From Mastigamoeba balamuthi (Eukaryota > Evosea > Mastigamoebida > Mastigamoebidae): 64,000 bases of DNA. A program made the translations under genes and the position numbers. This document shows positions 29,601 to 41,024 of the stretch, in pieces (positions within the stretch are counted from its first letter, which is position 1; each line of letters begins with the position of its first letter). Under the pieces are notes generated by a model, which saw nothing but the letters and a program-made list of their open reading frames with translations, made no database searches and had not been told where the DNA came from. The stretch is taken from the NCBI GenBank assembly GCA_902651635.1, contig CACRSC010000007.1, positions 204,014-268,013 of the forward strand, given 5' to 3'.

Positions 29601-32600
29601 GCATGTGCCTGTGCCAGGAAGTACCTCCACAGACGCAGCTCCTCCTCGTCAAGTCACTCTTCACAGTCCTGAACACGTAACAAATCCATATATCTGGTTT
29701 CTTACGCTCACGACAGCGCGTGCAATGCCCTGGAGTGCAACAACTTCCACCCGATCCAGCTTCAGCAGTACCTCACTTACGACTTCGCGAACATTAACTC
29801 GGAGACGAGTTAGCATTCATTTTCCTTTTCCCGTTGTCTCATTGCTTCTCAGTGAAATTCGAGGTGTTCGAAGGGTTGACTGCTTCCCTCGGCGTGTACT
29901 TCAGGTTCCTCTCCCAGAGCTGGCAGGAGGGCGAGAGCGGTGCCTCGTACGAGAGCGTCCTCGGCCTCTTCTGGTTCATCCTGCAGCTCATAACGAAGTC
30001 GCTCGCCCTCGAGCTGTACAAGAGGAAACACTTGGCCGGTACAGATACTCTCCCAAGCGCAAAGAACTTATTGTACCACCAGACCCCCGAAGGAACCAAT
30101 GGCTTATTCTGGAGGAGAGATGGACAGCCTTCTCGAAGAACCTGTCCGTCGTCGCGAGGAATCTGGGGAAGTTCACGAGACAGACAATCGAGAAAAGCTG
30201 CAACTACTCGCCGTGCAGGGCACGCACGGCTCTGGAGGCTACTATCGCTTTCGGCCTGTTCCTGAAGGACCTGCTCTCGATCTACCACCGCGGGCACACC
30301 ATCGAGTTGGCTAGGCACTTCCTTTCCGCGCTCAGAGGGAAGTCTCAGGACCAAGAGTGTACGTCCGGTTCCTCTGTTTTGTCGTCTTATCGGAACGAAA
30401 GGCGGCACGTCTTGCGGCATCTTGTTCCTCGAGTTCGAGCTCCTGTCGCAGCTGTGCGACTACGACCACTTCCTCGAGATTAACGCACCGTCGAACTTCC
30501 CCGAGGACGCGTCCACGCTGTTCGACAAGCTTTGGTACATTCAGTTTCCTCCTGTTTTCCTTGCTGACGATGCTCCAGTGAGGACCACCTCCTGATGGGG
30601 ATGGTACTCAGAGAGTGTTTCCTCTGCATGACCTGCGCCATTGCCGACGCCAGGCGAAGGGCAAGTGCCCTTCACAGACCATTTTTCTAATGCGATTAAT
30701 AGGCCCTGGGGATTCTGCTCCAACTTCTCCTGAAGCTCGACGGAAACGAGAAATACCAGACGGATGAAGCCAGGGCCAAGATATCGATGCTGTTCTTCCC
30801 TGTTGTCCTCAAGGTGATCGATGACCCGCAGCTGACTGGGAGCCACTTCTTCGAGCTGCACGAGGAGCAGGCGCTGTTCTCGATCTTCTTGTACGTCCTC
30901 AAGTACGCGACGCAGAAGATGCTGCACGCGTGGCTCCGCAGCGAAATCCCCTCTCGCGTGTCGCTGCTAGTGAACGCGCTGGCCACAGCAGTCCAGTGCT
31001 TCGAAGTCAAGAGCGATAAAGTGCTCTCGTTTGCAGCGGTCAACAAGTTCTCCCGCGACCGCCTGTACGAGGAGTTCATTGGCTACGACCCTGCCGTCAC
31101 GCCACGCAGCCCCGCGGGACCAGAGTTCTACGGGACGTCCCCGCGCCCCAAGCGCATCACGAGCAAAGGAACGCTGTCGCGCGGGAGCATCAGGAGCGGG
31201 ATGGGGACAACGAGGAGAATGCCCAACTTCTCCGACGCGTCACCAGCGCAGAGCATGATCGCCACGCAGAGCCAGATCGCGATGCCCAAGTGGCAGGCCA
31301 AGTCGCTGAGCGTCGAGGCAAGCTTCATCGTTCTCGACGCGGTGGAGAAGATCACCGAGTTCTTCGTACAGCCGCTCAAGGAGGGCAGCGACCTCTTCAA
31401 GGACGTACGCAGCCGCTCTTTGGGCCGACGCTTTTCTCACTTGCGGCTCGCAGATTTTCGATGTCCTGATGATCTTCTTCCGCACCGGTCAGCCACCGCG
31501 CTTCTTCCCGCACTTGTTCGCCACGACCCGTTCGTTCATCGCCAAGTTCAGGTACTTGCCGCCAGTGGCACCTCCTCCAAAAATCGGATCGCTAACCTCC
31601 GGAGCCCAGCAACCAACTGTTCAACCCGGAATCGACGTACTGCGGGACGCTCTGCGAGGAGCTGGTGAGGTTTTGCAACTCGCCTGTGGACACGATCCGA
31701 ACCCAGGCGACGGCCACTCTCTACGTCCTCTCCAAGGTTTCCACCCACCTCATTCCCCCATCCATTGCTCACTCGCATGCAGTGGAACTACCGGGAGTGC
31801 AAGAACGTCGACATCGTCCAGAGCTATATCACCGCGTCTCTCTCGCGGCTTTCGCTTCCGGTATTATTTTGGAGTCTGCTCTTGCTGCTGTTGCTGACAA
31901 CCCGCCAGGACACCCGTATGTTCGAGAGGTCCCTTGCCACCGCCGCCATGTACTCGCAAAAGGACACGCTTGCAGCCGGGGTCATCATGGTAAAGCGGAA
32001 GAAGCACCACTCGAACAAGGTCGAGAAGAGGACCAACGCACTCCAGAGGGACATCGAGGCCCTGGGCGCCTGGATCCAGGAGGCTGTGCGCGAATCGACG
32101 GCGCCGTTCCAGGTCGGGTCGGAGGAGGAGGTCAAGGACCTCATCAAGAAGCACACGATTCTGTCCCAGGAGTCAAGCAAGCGCGAGGTGCAGTTCATGG
32201 CGATCACAGAGCGCGTCCGCGAGCTGCCGGAGTGCAACGCGTCGAACCTGTCCTCGAAGCTCGCGGACCTGAAGAACACCTGGGAACTGGCTGCAATTGT
32301 CATCTCCGAGAGGCACCACATCCTTAAAGCCGAAGCTACCAAGCAGCACCGTAAGCTCCGTTCTCTCTCTCTCCCCCCATCATCGCTGAGAAATGTGCCC
32401 TTAGTCCACAACAAGATGCTCAAGGACTTCTACGACCTCGTCGCGAACATGTCGCACAGACTGGATGCACTGAAGGCCGCTCCCCCAGTGGTACCGACTC
32501 TGTTATTCACTGCTCGCTAACTTTGCTTCGCAGGACCTGAAGTCGGCGCAGGCGGAGATGTCTGCGCTGATGAGGCACATCTACGGTGCGGCCACCTCCA

Positions 32601-34483
32601 TGGCCCTCCTGGACCCGTCGAGGCCAGACGAGGAGTCTGTCATCAAGGAGCTCGAGTCGAAGTTCGAGCAGATACTCCTCATCTGCCCGCTGAAGGAGAA
32701 CCAAGCCGACGTGCCCGCGGACGCCGCCAAGAGCTCCGAGTTCTCGCGCTGCGTGGTAGACCTGTCCGCATACCTCACGACCGTCATCCGCGACACGCAC
32801 AAGGCAACCAACCCGCACCTATCGTACCACTGTCGTCTGACTGCTGTTCCAGTTGACGACGATGAAGACGGCCGGAACGGACCCGCAGATCATCCAGGAA
32901 CTGGAGCTCAGGATCGCCAAGGGATACGCGAAGTCGCCGGACCTGAGCCTGACGTGGCTCAACATCCTGTCGAGGGTGCACCTCGAGCCCGGGGAGGAGA
33001 ACGTCGTCGAGGCCGGCATATGCAAGGTGTTCGCGATGCTCGTGATCCACGAAAACATCAGCTCGATGCTTCCCATCGCTCTCAACGTCGCCGTGCTCGA
33101 GGAGATCGACTCCTCTCTGACACAACTGGTAAGCTCCGCTCCTCCGTCCCTGCGTGCAAACTCTGAGCACTCACATCACGGACAACGCAAGGACTTGGTT
33201 GGGAGGTTCGTATCGCCGGAGATAAGCGAGCACGGGTTGATCAGCACGGCCATGGGCGCGATCGAGCTGTTCAAGAGGTCGGACTACTACGAGTTCTGCA
33301 AGACAGTCTACGACTTCATCCTCCCGCTGCTGCACTACAGGAACAACGTGTCCATGCTGGCTGACGCCTACATGGGTGTGCACGACCTCTACGCCGCGCT
33401 GGCGAAGAAAGTGAGCCGTGTTGGAAGCGGTGTTCTGCAGTTTTTTTGCTCATGCTTCAAGCAGGACTCGGCGAGACTCTTTGGGAACTACCTGCGCATC
33501 GGGTTCTACGGTAAGTCTTTCGGGGAGCAGAGCGGGTGCGAGTACATCTACATGGAGAAGCCGGGGGCACATCTCTTCAGCGTGAGGGACAAGCTGCTTG
33601 CCAAGTACGACGGCGGCAGCGGCGTGACGGTGCTGGACTCGACCGCTTCGGTCGAGGCCCTGGACCCGGAGAAGCAGTTCATCCAGCTCACCAGCGTCAA
33701 GCCCTTCTTCACAGAGGAGGAGAACAAGGCCAGGAACACGTACTTCAAGAAGACCGTCGTTGTCAGTGCGTTTTGCTGATTGCCCTTGCTTTTGGCGCTG
33801 TTTTTCTGACGGCCACCTCAGAGCGGTTCTTCTACGAGACGCCCTTTGTGAAGGACGGCAAGCCGTACTCGGAGGACGTACGCAGGCACTGGAAGCGAAA
33901 GGTCATCCTGACGACTGAGTCCTCGCTGCCGTCGGCTCTCAAGAGGCAGAAGGTCGTGAGCCGCGAGACGGTGAGTCAAGAGAGCGCATCTCGGCTTCTC
34001 ACTCCTAAGCAAACGCACAGATCGAGTCGTCGCCCATCGAGAACGCCATCGAGACTCTGTGCAAGAGGCAGACGGAGATGATGCTCGAGATCGAGAAGAT
34101 CAAGCTGATCAAGGGCGGCGAGGCCCCTCACCTCGACTCGCTGCAGAGGCTCCTGCAGGGCTCTGTCCTCCCGCGTGAGTCGCACACTCGCGGCCCCCTC
34201 CTCGCCTCACCTCGAACTCTGGCTGTGCTCCGCAGAGGTCAACGGAGGGATACTGGAGCTGCTGACGGCCTTCCTGTCGCCCGAGGGGAAGGAGCTGTTC
34301 CCCGACTTCAACGAGAAGCTGATCGATGCCATCTCCTCGTTCCTCGACTCGTGCAGGGAGGGCCTCGACCTTCACACAGGGCTCATAGCGCAGGACAGGC
34401 GCGAGTTCCACATGTCGCTCGAGGGAGGGTTCTCGGAGCTTGTCAAGCGCGTCAAAGCGCTCCGTTCTGATTCGTCCAATTGA
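26624..34483 (+). CDS. DOCK-family Rho GTPase exchange factor (DHR1, DHR2)
   Basis: A gene of nearly 8 kb with many short introns. The start and first exons are 26624..26656, 26793..27773, 27832..27882, 27939..28028, then from 28090. The DHR1/C2 region (about 28600-29300) has KKLNVCVSVYLRDRDTS, FFGKSSGKSF and FEEIKAMLPLPISADHHLLF. A helical region follows. The DHR2 part includes QLFNPESTYCGTLCEELVRF, LTWLNILSRVHLEPGEE, ARLFGNYLRIGFYGKSF, and YMEKPGAHLFSVRDKLL, then GFSELVKRVKALR near the end. DOCK proteins activate Rac or Cdc42. N-terminal residues are disordered and Ser/Ala-rich; there is no SH3, so it looks zizimin-like. The intron at 28029-28089 has a GC donor and a perfect TACTAAC branch site. 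Internal exon borders after 28090 were not all resolved. Confidence 0.85.
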
Positions 34484-36455
34484 GCTCACAGATGCGCAAG
34501 GGTGCCGATAACTAACGAACATGGCCTTTTTGATGTTGAAATGCTGAGTTACTGTGTGTTGACACGCCGGCCAAAATGTGAAGATATCTTTTCTACCACT
34601 TGAATGCTAGCGTCTAAAACTTGATCACAAAATACCTGAAGTACTAGGACTTGGTCATGTGAGAATCTACTGAAAAACCACAGGCACTGGCGCCTCCGAC
34701 CTGGACTTGGTCCCGAGCACTGCGAGGGGTGCACTGCTCACCTTGCCCTTCGTTATTTTGCCAATTCCCAGGCAGTGAGGGTATGTGTATTACTCATAAA
34801 ATACCCAAGAATTCTAAAGCACACTGACAGACAAGCAGTCCTGCTGTTACCGAAGCTGTCACTACTGATTGACAAGTGCCTCAGGGTACTGCTTTGGGTG
34901 CCCTGGTATGCAAATCCCCTAGCCATGCATGAACGAGTGCTATCTTGCTGCTGAACATGAGTCCTGTGCTGTTCAGATGGCACTTCTCGAGTATCCCTGC
35001 ATGCTGACCTGCTCATGCTGTTCAAATGAAGTCAATTCGGCTCAGAAAACGTGCCAACTCCTGCATAAGCATGTTGCCTGCATTGACACATACATATGTA
35101 ATCAATAAGGGTGCTTATCATAATCATCTATCAGTCATTTTCAAGATACTCTTTATAAGTCTTGCATATCTCAAACAAAACTATAAAATGATAATATTAA
35201 ATAAACGGTATTTGAAGTATTGCAAGGTTATAAGCACAACTTTGTCTTATTGAAGGAATCTCTGTCTCATATAGTATCACATTTATTAGGTATCATCTTT
35301 CAACATCTCTAACAGCATTACTGTTCAAATAAACGCAGCAGTGCAGCTTCACAATTTGGAAATTCATTTGTACTATAGTGAATTAATAGCAAATTCTAAA
35401 ATTGATTCGAATATATCATAATGCATGATTTATTTGATCTGATGAAATATCACAACTGGTTAGAATTATTGGTCTCTGGCAATGAGATGTTTTTGGTTTA
35501 TATATAATTTTTCTGTTTAACAGCTCTGCAGCAGCGTCCTTAATGCTAGGTACTTAGATTATTTCTATCTATAATATGGAAATATATTAGTAGAGTATAA
35601 TGAATTTATTATTTAAGAAGATTCACTATTAGTGATTGCATAAGTATTCTACATCATTCAATCATATTGCAGAGTCAGATGTACATTATTTTCTGGTTCC
35701 TATTTTAGAGATAATGCTCATTAAGTCGGAAATACATTTGAGGTTTTGTATTTCTTTTATTTAAATTTCAACTTATAATTAAAGGCAGATAGATAATACA
35801 AAATTTCCAGAAATGAGCACAGTGCTTAATTATGCAATAGTGGTTGGAAGAAAGAAATCAATGATTCATAAGTAAATTATTAAGATTATTATTATTGAAC
35901 ATTATGGAATGAGCTCTCAAGTTTGTGATGCAGTTGATGCAAAATTAATTCTGTCCTCTAGACTATGATCCTTTTGGCACTGTATATTTGTTAGGTCCTC
36001 TTTCTGCACTCTAGATTAATAAACAATGTACTCTTCACAGCTTGGGTACCCCTGGAGTGACAGCTTCATTGGGTGTGCCTGGAAGAGTGCTCTGAGAACA
36101 TTTGTTCTCCTGCTCTGTCACATGATACTTCTGAGATGAATGCGTGGTTCTGAAAAAAGATACACTTAATATGAATGATTATGTATGTATGACGTTTTCA
36201 GCAATGGGGTCAATTGTGAGCAGACCAAAATTTCCTAGCTCACATACGTACTGGATCATACCAACTGGATTCTGTACGAGAACGGCTCGGGTGAGCTGTG
36301 CAGTAGTCCGCTGAGCGCGGTGATTTTCTGATCAAGTTGTAGATAGTATAATCACCAAGTTTGGCCGGCACGTGTGTGAAAGAAGATATTTGAGGAACCC
36401 ATCACGAATCCTGAGGATTTTTATCGCGCACAAACCAGTTCGTTGTCAACACGGG
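34484..36455. other. AT-rich gene-free block
   Basis: About 2 kb whose base composition drops sharply from the GC-rich genes on both sides. It has only short spurious open frames, long A/T runs and no recognisable transposase, RNA gene or long inverted repeat. GAAGATATCTTT lies near 34578. It may be decayed mobile DNA. Confidence 0.6.
36382..36391 (+). promoter_or_regulatory. GAAGATATTT motif upstream of BROX
   Basis: The exact motif lies 65 bp before the BROX start, at the edge of the GC-rich island. It is one of the clearest examples of the recurring element. Confidence 0.35.
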
Positions 36456-38165
36456 ATGAGCGAGGCTATGCCAGAGAAGGTCGGACCGCCGCTGTGGGTG
36501 TTCCGCTCGGGGGTCCCCAGGCCGCGGCCGCTCAACTTCGACGCGGCCCTGCGCGGCGTCGACGAGCAGTCGCGCGCGACGCTCAGCCAGGTCTCCACGG
36601 CCCGCAACGAGCTCATGGCGGCCCTCAACGCCGAGAACGCCGAGGTCTCCATCTCCTGCATCGACAAGTACCTCCCGCTGCTCCTCGGACTCGTGCGCCG
36701 ACCCCGCCAGAGCCCCCGAAACCGAATCGGAATACGGTGGTTGCGCTGTTTCTGATTATTTCCGCGCGGCTGGCTGGCTGTGCACGTGGCGCCACGTCAG
36801 ATGAACGCGACTGCGGCGCTGCCGCCGGACTTCTGCAAGAACCTGTCGGTGTCGTGGTGCATGCCGTTCACGCAGCGCTACGTGGAGAACTACGCGGTGG
36901 TGCCCTCGCTGCGCTACGAACTCGTCATGGTCCTCCTGGTACGCCGCGCCTGCGGGTGGCACACGGCCGCCTGCACGATCTCCGCACCTGTCCCCCTTCC
37001 TCTCCTCCTCGTTGGGCTGCGTTGCTGGCGCCTGGGTGTAGCGCGGCACTGACGCGGGCTGCTTGGCAGTCGTACGGGCTCATGCACAGGAAGATGGCGG
37101 CGCAGATCCTCGCAGGGACGGGGGCCACGCCCGACGAGGAGCGCCTCAAGCTCTGCTCCAACTGGCTGTGCCGCGCTGCCGGGGTGCTGCCCTCTCTACC
37201 TCCCCCCTCCCTCAGCCTTCCCGTAGTTCTGGGCTCCGCAATGACACGCCCGTCCTGCCCAGATCTTTGAGCACACCGCTGGACTGCCGCTGTCGGCGTG
37301 GACCCAGGGGCTCCTGACCACCGAGATGACGACGGAGCTGCACACTGCGTTCTCCCTGGTACAGCCTGCCAACGGCCCGTCTCTCCCCGTCGGTATCTCG
37401 GTGCTGATCGCTGCCGGCCCTTCTCCCTACGATGATCCAGATATGCCTGGCTGAGGCGCAGTCGTTCGCCGTCTCCAAGGGGGTTGTGGGGGGAGTTGAG
37501 CCCCTCGGCGCTGGCGAAACTGTGCCTGGAGGTCTCGAGCAAGACCACGTACGCCGCGGAGCTCGTCGTCAAGGCCGTCAAGGCCGGCGTCGGTGCCAGC
37601 GCGCGAGTGGACGACGAGCCGCGCCTGCTCGCGATGTGGGGGTACTTCAACCTCAGCGCCCACGCGTTCCGCGCACAGGCGTACCGCTTCCTCGGCGACG
37701 ACGCGTTCAAGACGGGGTGCGCAGCAGCCACGCCACTGCGCAGGACTCACCACCGCACGCCACACCGCAATCGCAGAAAGAGCGGTGTCGCTGTTGCGTA
37801 CCTCCAGGCCGCCAAGCCCAATGCCGCCGAGAACAAGATCTACGTGCGTCGGTCTTCTCGCCTCCCAGTTCTATGCCACAACGGGCACTGAGACATGAGG
37901 CGCGGGCGTACAGAACGACAGGAGAATGAAGGAGTTCATGCCGGAGTTCCTGAGGGTCGTGGCCAAGTCCAACGCCGAGGTCACCAAGGTATGCGACATG
38001 TACACAAAGGACAACTCGACTGTCTACTACGAGCTTGTCCCCGATGCGTCCACCCTCGACGTCCCCAAGGGAGCCAGCATCACCAAGCCCGTGCCCTACA
38101 GCCAGCCGGCCCCGGCGCAGAACATCCAACTGCGCGTGCACGAGAGCTATTGCTGTATCCAGTGA
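36456..38165 (+). CDS. BROX: BROX-like BRO1-domain protein with C-terminal CaaX box
   Basis: Multi-exon gene; exon 1 is 36456..36692. Family segments include LWVFRSGVPRPRPLNFD, CIDKYLPLLLGL, FCKNLSVSWCMPFTQRY, SYGLMHRKMAAQIL, SNWLCRAAGV, the ICLAEAQSFAVSKG stretch and ALAKLCLEVSSKTTYAAEL, in the order of a BRO1 fold. The end reads SYCCIQ then TGA, a CaaX-type prenylation signal; human BROX is also farnesylated at its C-terminus. BRO1 domains bind ESCRT-III (CHMP4), so a role in membrane remodelling is expected. The intron before SYGLMH has a GTACGC donor. Some internal exon borders are uncertain. Confidence 0.82.
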
Positions 38166-38279
38166 CGCTCCCGCACGACTCGCAACAGCCCGCACGTTCC
38201 CAGCTTTCCTCCATATTCGCCCATGTCCGGTCAAACGAGGCCTAACAAAAGCAAGGATTCGTAGGCAAATCGTCAGGTG

Positions 38280-38560
38280 CTCAATATTATTGTTGGTATG
38301 CTGGCTCATCAGGTATGCATCATATTTGGGCATGTGTCATTGTCAGGCATCATCAGATACATGTTGTTATATGCACTGCATCGTTGTCAGGTGTGACGTC
38401 ATTGGTGTGATGTTGTCAGGTGTACTGTGTTATATTATCACATGCACTGCAATATCTTTGGGCACATGTTATCATCACTCATCAACAGGCATACTGTATG
38501 ATCATTAGGTGCACTACTTTGTCATTGGGCATTGAGCACACTGTGAGGATGGGCTAAGCA
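38280..38560. repeat. Degenerate short-motif repeat
   Basis: Variants of GTCAGGTGT, ATCAGGTAT and CATGCACTGC recur through about 280 bp just beyond BROX. The copies are diverged and irregularly spaced, as in an old minisatellite. No coding function is seen. Confidence 0.45.
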
Positions 38561-38685
38561 CATTCACATTCACTGCACATGCACAAATTACAAGCACAAG
38601 AGAGATGTAGACACTGGCAAAACACAGGAAGAGTATCATTTGAAGGTGTGCATCCGAACCAAGGAAATATCTTCATTTCTTTTAT

Positions 38686-38986
38686 NNNNNNNNNNNNNNN
38701 NNNNNNNNNNNNNNNNNNNNNNNNNNNNNNNNNNNNNNNNNNNNNNNNNNNNNNNNNNNNNNNNNNNNNNNNNNNNNNNNNNNNNNNNNNNNNNNNNNNN
38801 NNNNNNNNNNNNNNNNNNNNNNNNNNNNNNNNNNNNNNNNNNNNNNNNNNNNNNNNNNNNNNNNNNNNNNNNNNNNNNNNNNNNNNNNNNNNNNNNNNNN
38901 NNNNNNNNNNNNNNNNNNNNNNNNNNNNNNNNNNNNNNNNNNNNNNNNNNNNNNNNNNNNNNNNNNNNNNNNNNNNNNNNNNNNNN
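38686..38986. other. Assembly gap (301 N)
   Basis: A run of 301 undetermined bases. The sequence after it repeats at 39165, so the gap probably covers further tandem copies. Confidence 0.95.
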
Positions 38987-39269
38987 AATGATATACAGTC
39001 TTGTAGTACTCTGCGCGCACTTTGCGGCAGCACTCTTGGTTTATAAAGCGGATGACTTCTTATTGAGAAATCCATTGGCTTTGCAGGGGTTTGCAATGGA
39101 TGGGGAAAATCAATTGAGAGTTTGCCGGGCTTTATTGGGCAGACTTTGTATTAGCAAATGATGAAATGATATACAGTCTTGTAGTACTCTGCGCGCACTT
39201 TGCGGCAGCACTCTTGGTTTATAAAGCGGATGACTTCTTATTGAGAAATCCATTGGCTTTGCAGGGGTT
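38987..39269. repeat. Two direct copies of a 105-bp sequence, 178 bp apart
   Basis: 38987-39091 and 39165-39269 appear identical (AATGATATACAGTCTTGTAG to TTTGCAGGGGTT). The first copy begins at the edge of the N run. The 178-bp spacing suggests a tandem array whose remaining units are in the gap. Just after copy two, GCAGGGGTTAAGAG occurs twice. Confidence 0.75.
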
Positions 39270-39504
39270 AAGAGCAGGGGTTAAGAGTGCCTAGTGTTCC
39301 AGAACGAGATTGCTAAGCATTCACACAGTGCAGATATGGGCACTACGGTGGCGCACAACCTGTTCAACAGCATTTTCCATGACTACATTGGCCTGTTCCA
39401 GGAGAGCAGGAGCTGCAAGTACATACTATGATGTAGTTGAACTCTGATACAATAACCATCCAGCATAGCACACAGCAGTTGACTGACATTTCTATCCAAT
39501 GCAG

Positions 39505-39950
39505 GTTATTATTGTCTGGATGGGCAGACCACCAGGGGTCCAGAAATGTATGATCTGGTCTTCTGCATGAGGAACACTGTAGTGTACGCCTTCTTTTCAC
39601 CTGTTGTCATTCGTTGCTGATGGTGAGCTTGTGTGAGCAGAGCAGCAGGATGCCGAGCTCGCCCATTGCAGGGTCTTGCTGGAGGACCGCACCCCCTATT
39701 CCATACTCGCATGCATTGGGATGAATGACAATCGTAGCTTCTGGGATGTTCCTGTTGGCTGCCCAGCAGCAAGCTAAGTGATGCATAGAGGGGCGCTGGG
39801 CTAGGACAGGCTGCCACCACATCTGAGAGCAAAGGCAGCTGCCGGATGCAGCATCGGGACGTTCTCGCTGTCGTCCCACAGGGCGTCCAGTACGTCAGCC
39901 AGCTTATGACCCACGGAGAAGTGTGTCGATGTCTGTGACTATCGCTTACT
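39505..39950 (-). mobile_element. Degraded Ty3/gypsy-type pol fragment (RNase H region)
   Basis: On the minus strand, two frames together resemble the RNase H part of a gypsy-type retrotransposon: CEYGIGGAVLQQDP and CSHKLTISNE in one frame (39607-39879), then TGEKKAYTTVFLMQKTRSYI in another (39509 side). A stop and a frame change separate them, so it is a dead fragment. No LTRs are seen next to it. It lies in the AT-rich accessory block. Confidence 0.6.
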
Positions 39951-40338
39951 ACCACTCTGCTCCAGCAAAAATGATTCTGTCTGTTTACAGAAAAAACCGG
40001 GAATTGAGTTTTGTGTTGTGCACATTGCGTGTGTATGGTGTCGGGATCCTGGAATCAGGATTTGGGTGTGAAATGTTAACTGTTAGTCCTGGTGTGAGAT
40101 GTTGTATATGTTGACTTCTGTGGCATCTCTGTGTGGGGTCGCTGGGTCAACACGGCGAAAACAAGAGAAGAAATGCACTCTCTGGGACTGGCAGAGACTT
40201 GGCAGTGTGTCAGACATGACACTCCGGCCAATGGCTCTTGACCAGCCCCTACCCTGACTGTCTTGTTGGTAGGTTTGCAAGTGAGAGATTTTCTCACAGA
40301 TCTAAAAATAGCTTCCCAAGGCATCACCTCGGCCCTGG

Positions 40339-40935
40339 CCCCCCTGCTGATTCTGTCCCACCCTTTCTGTCCCACCCCTAAATATTGGAGAATTTGATCA
40401 TTCTATGAAATAATTATCCAATATTGTATGCTAATGACACAGTATTTAGCAAAGAGAGTTATCAATTAGTTACCACATTGCATGGGGCAGCATACCAGCA
40501 CAAAAAGACCCCTTCAAAAACCACAAACTTGGCTATTTGCAGTCAGGGGAAACCCTTCTTTTTTTCTGTCAAACTTAGGTTGAATATCAATAACAATAAT
40601 CATTAGCATGTCAATTGTGACATCCTGTTCTCTTTTATGAATCTCGTTCTGCACTACTATACATAAGGTAATTCTCTAGTATCAATTTTCAATTCGGATT
40701 TCCATCTCAACTTTACCATTAGTTTCTGTGCAAAATTCAAGCTCATTAACATCCATTCCTGTGAACCAAGAAATGCTGAAATCCCATTTCCTGAAACAAA
40801 TATACTTTGTAGATTTCGTTTTCTTCATTGGTACATGTTCATAATGCATGCAAATGATGTCCAGATCTCACTACTTCACCCTGAATTTTCAGTTTGGTGT
40901 GGAACAGAAAGGGTGGGACAGAATCAGCTGGGGGG
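40339..40935. mobile_element. MITE-like element with 37-bp terminal inverted repeats
   Basis: The left end (40339-40375) and the reverse complement of the right end (40899-40935) match at 35 of 37 positions; the shared core is GCTGATTCTGTCCCACCC. The 597-bp interior is AT-rich, with no coding capacity. I see no clear target-site duplication (flanks CCCTGG and TGCTTT). The structure fits a non-autonomous DNA transposon, though a simple fold-back repeat is possible. Confidence 0.6.
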
Positions 40936-41024
40936 TGCTTTTAGCTCTGTAGTTCGGTAGAGGCCGCAGATATTCTACGATTGCGGACTCAGTTGTTTCA
41001 AGGCACTTCCTTCCTGCGCTGCCA

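Noticed and set aside
35026-35253. A 75-codon frame in the AT-rich block
   Set aside because: Lys/Ile/Tyr-rich chance frame with no similarity or context.
38682-39096. Open frames crossing the N run
   Set aside because: They are mostly undetermined residues and have no real evidence.
40076-40375. A 99-codon minus-strand frame at the left end of the MITE-like element
   Set aside because: It reads through the inverted repeat and has no coding character.
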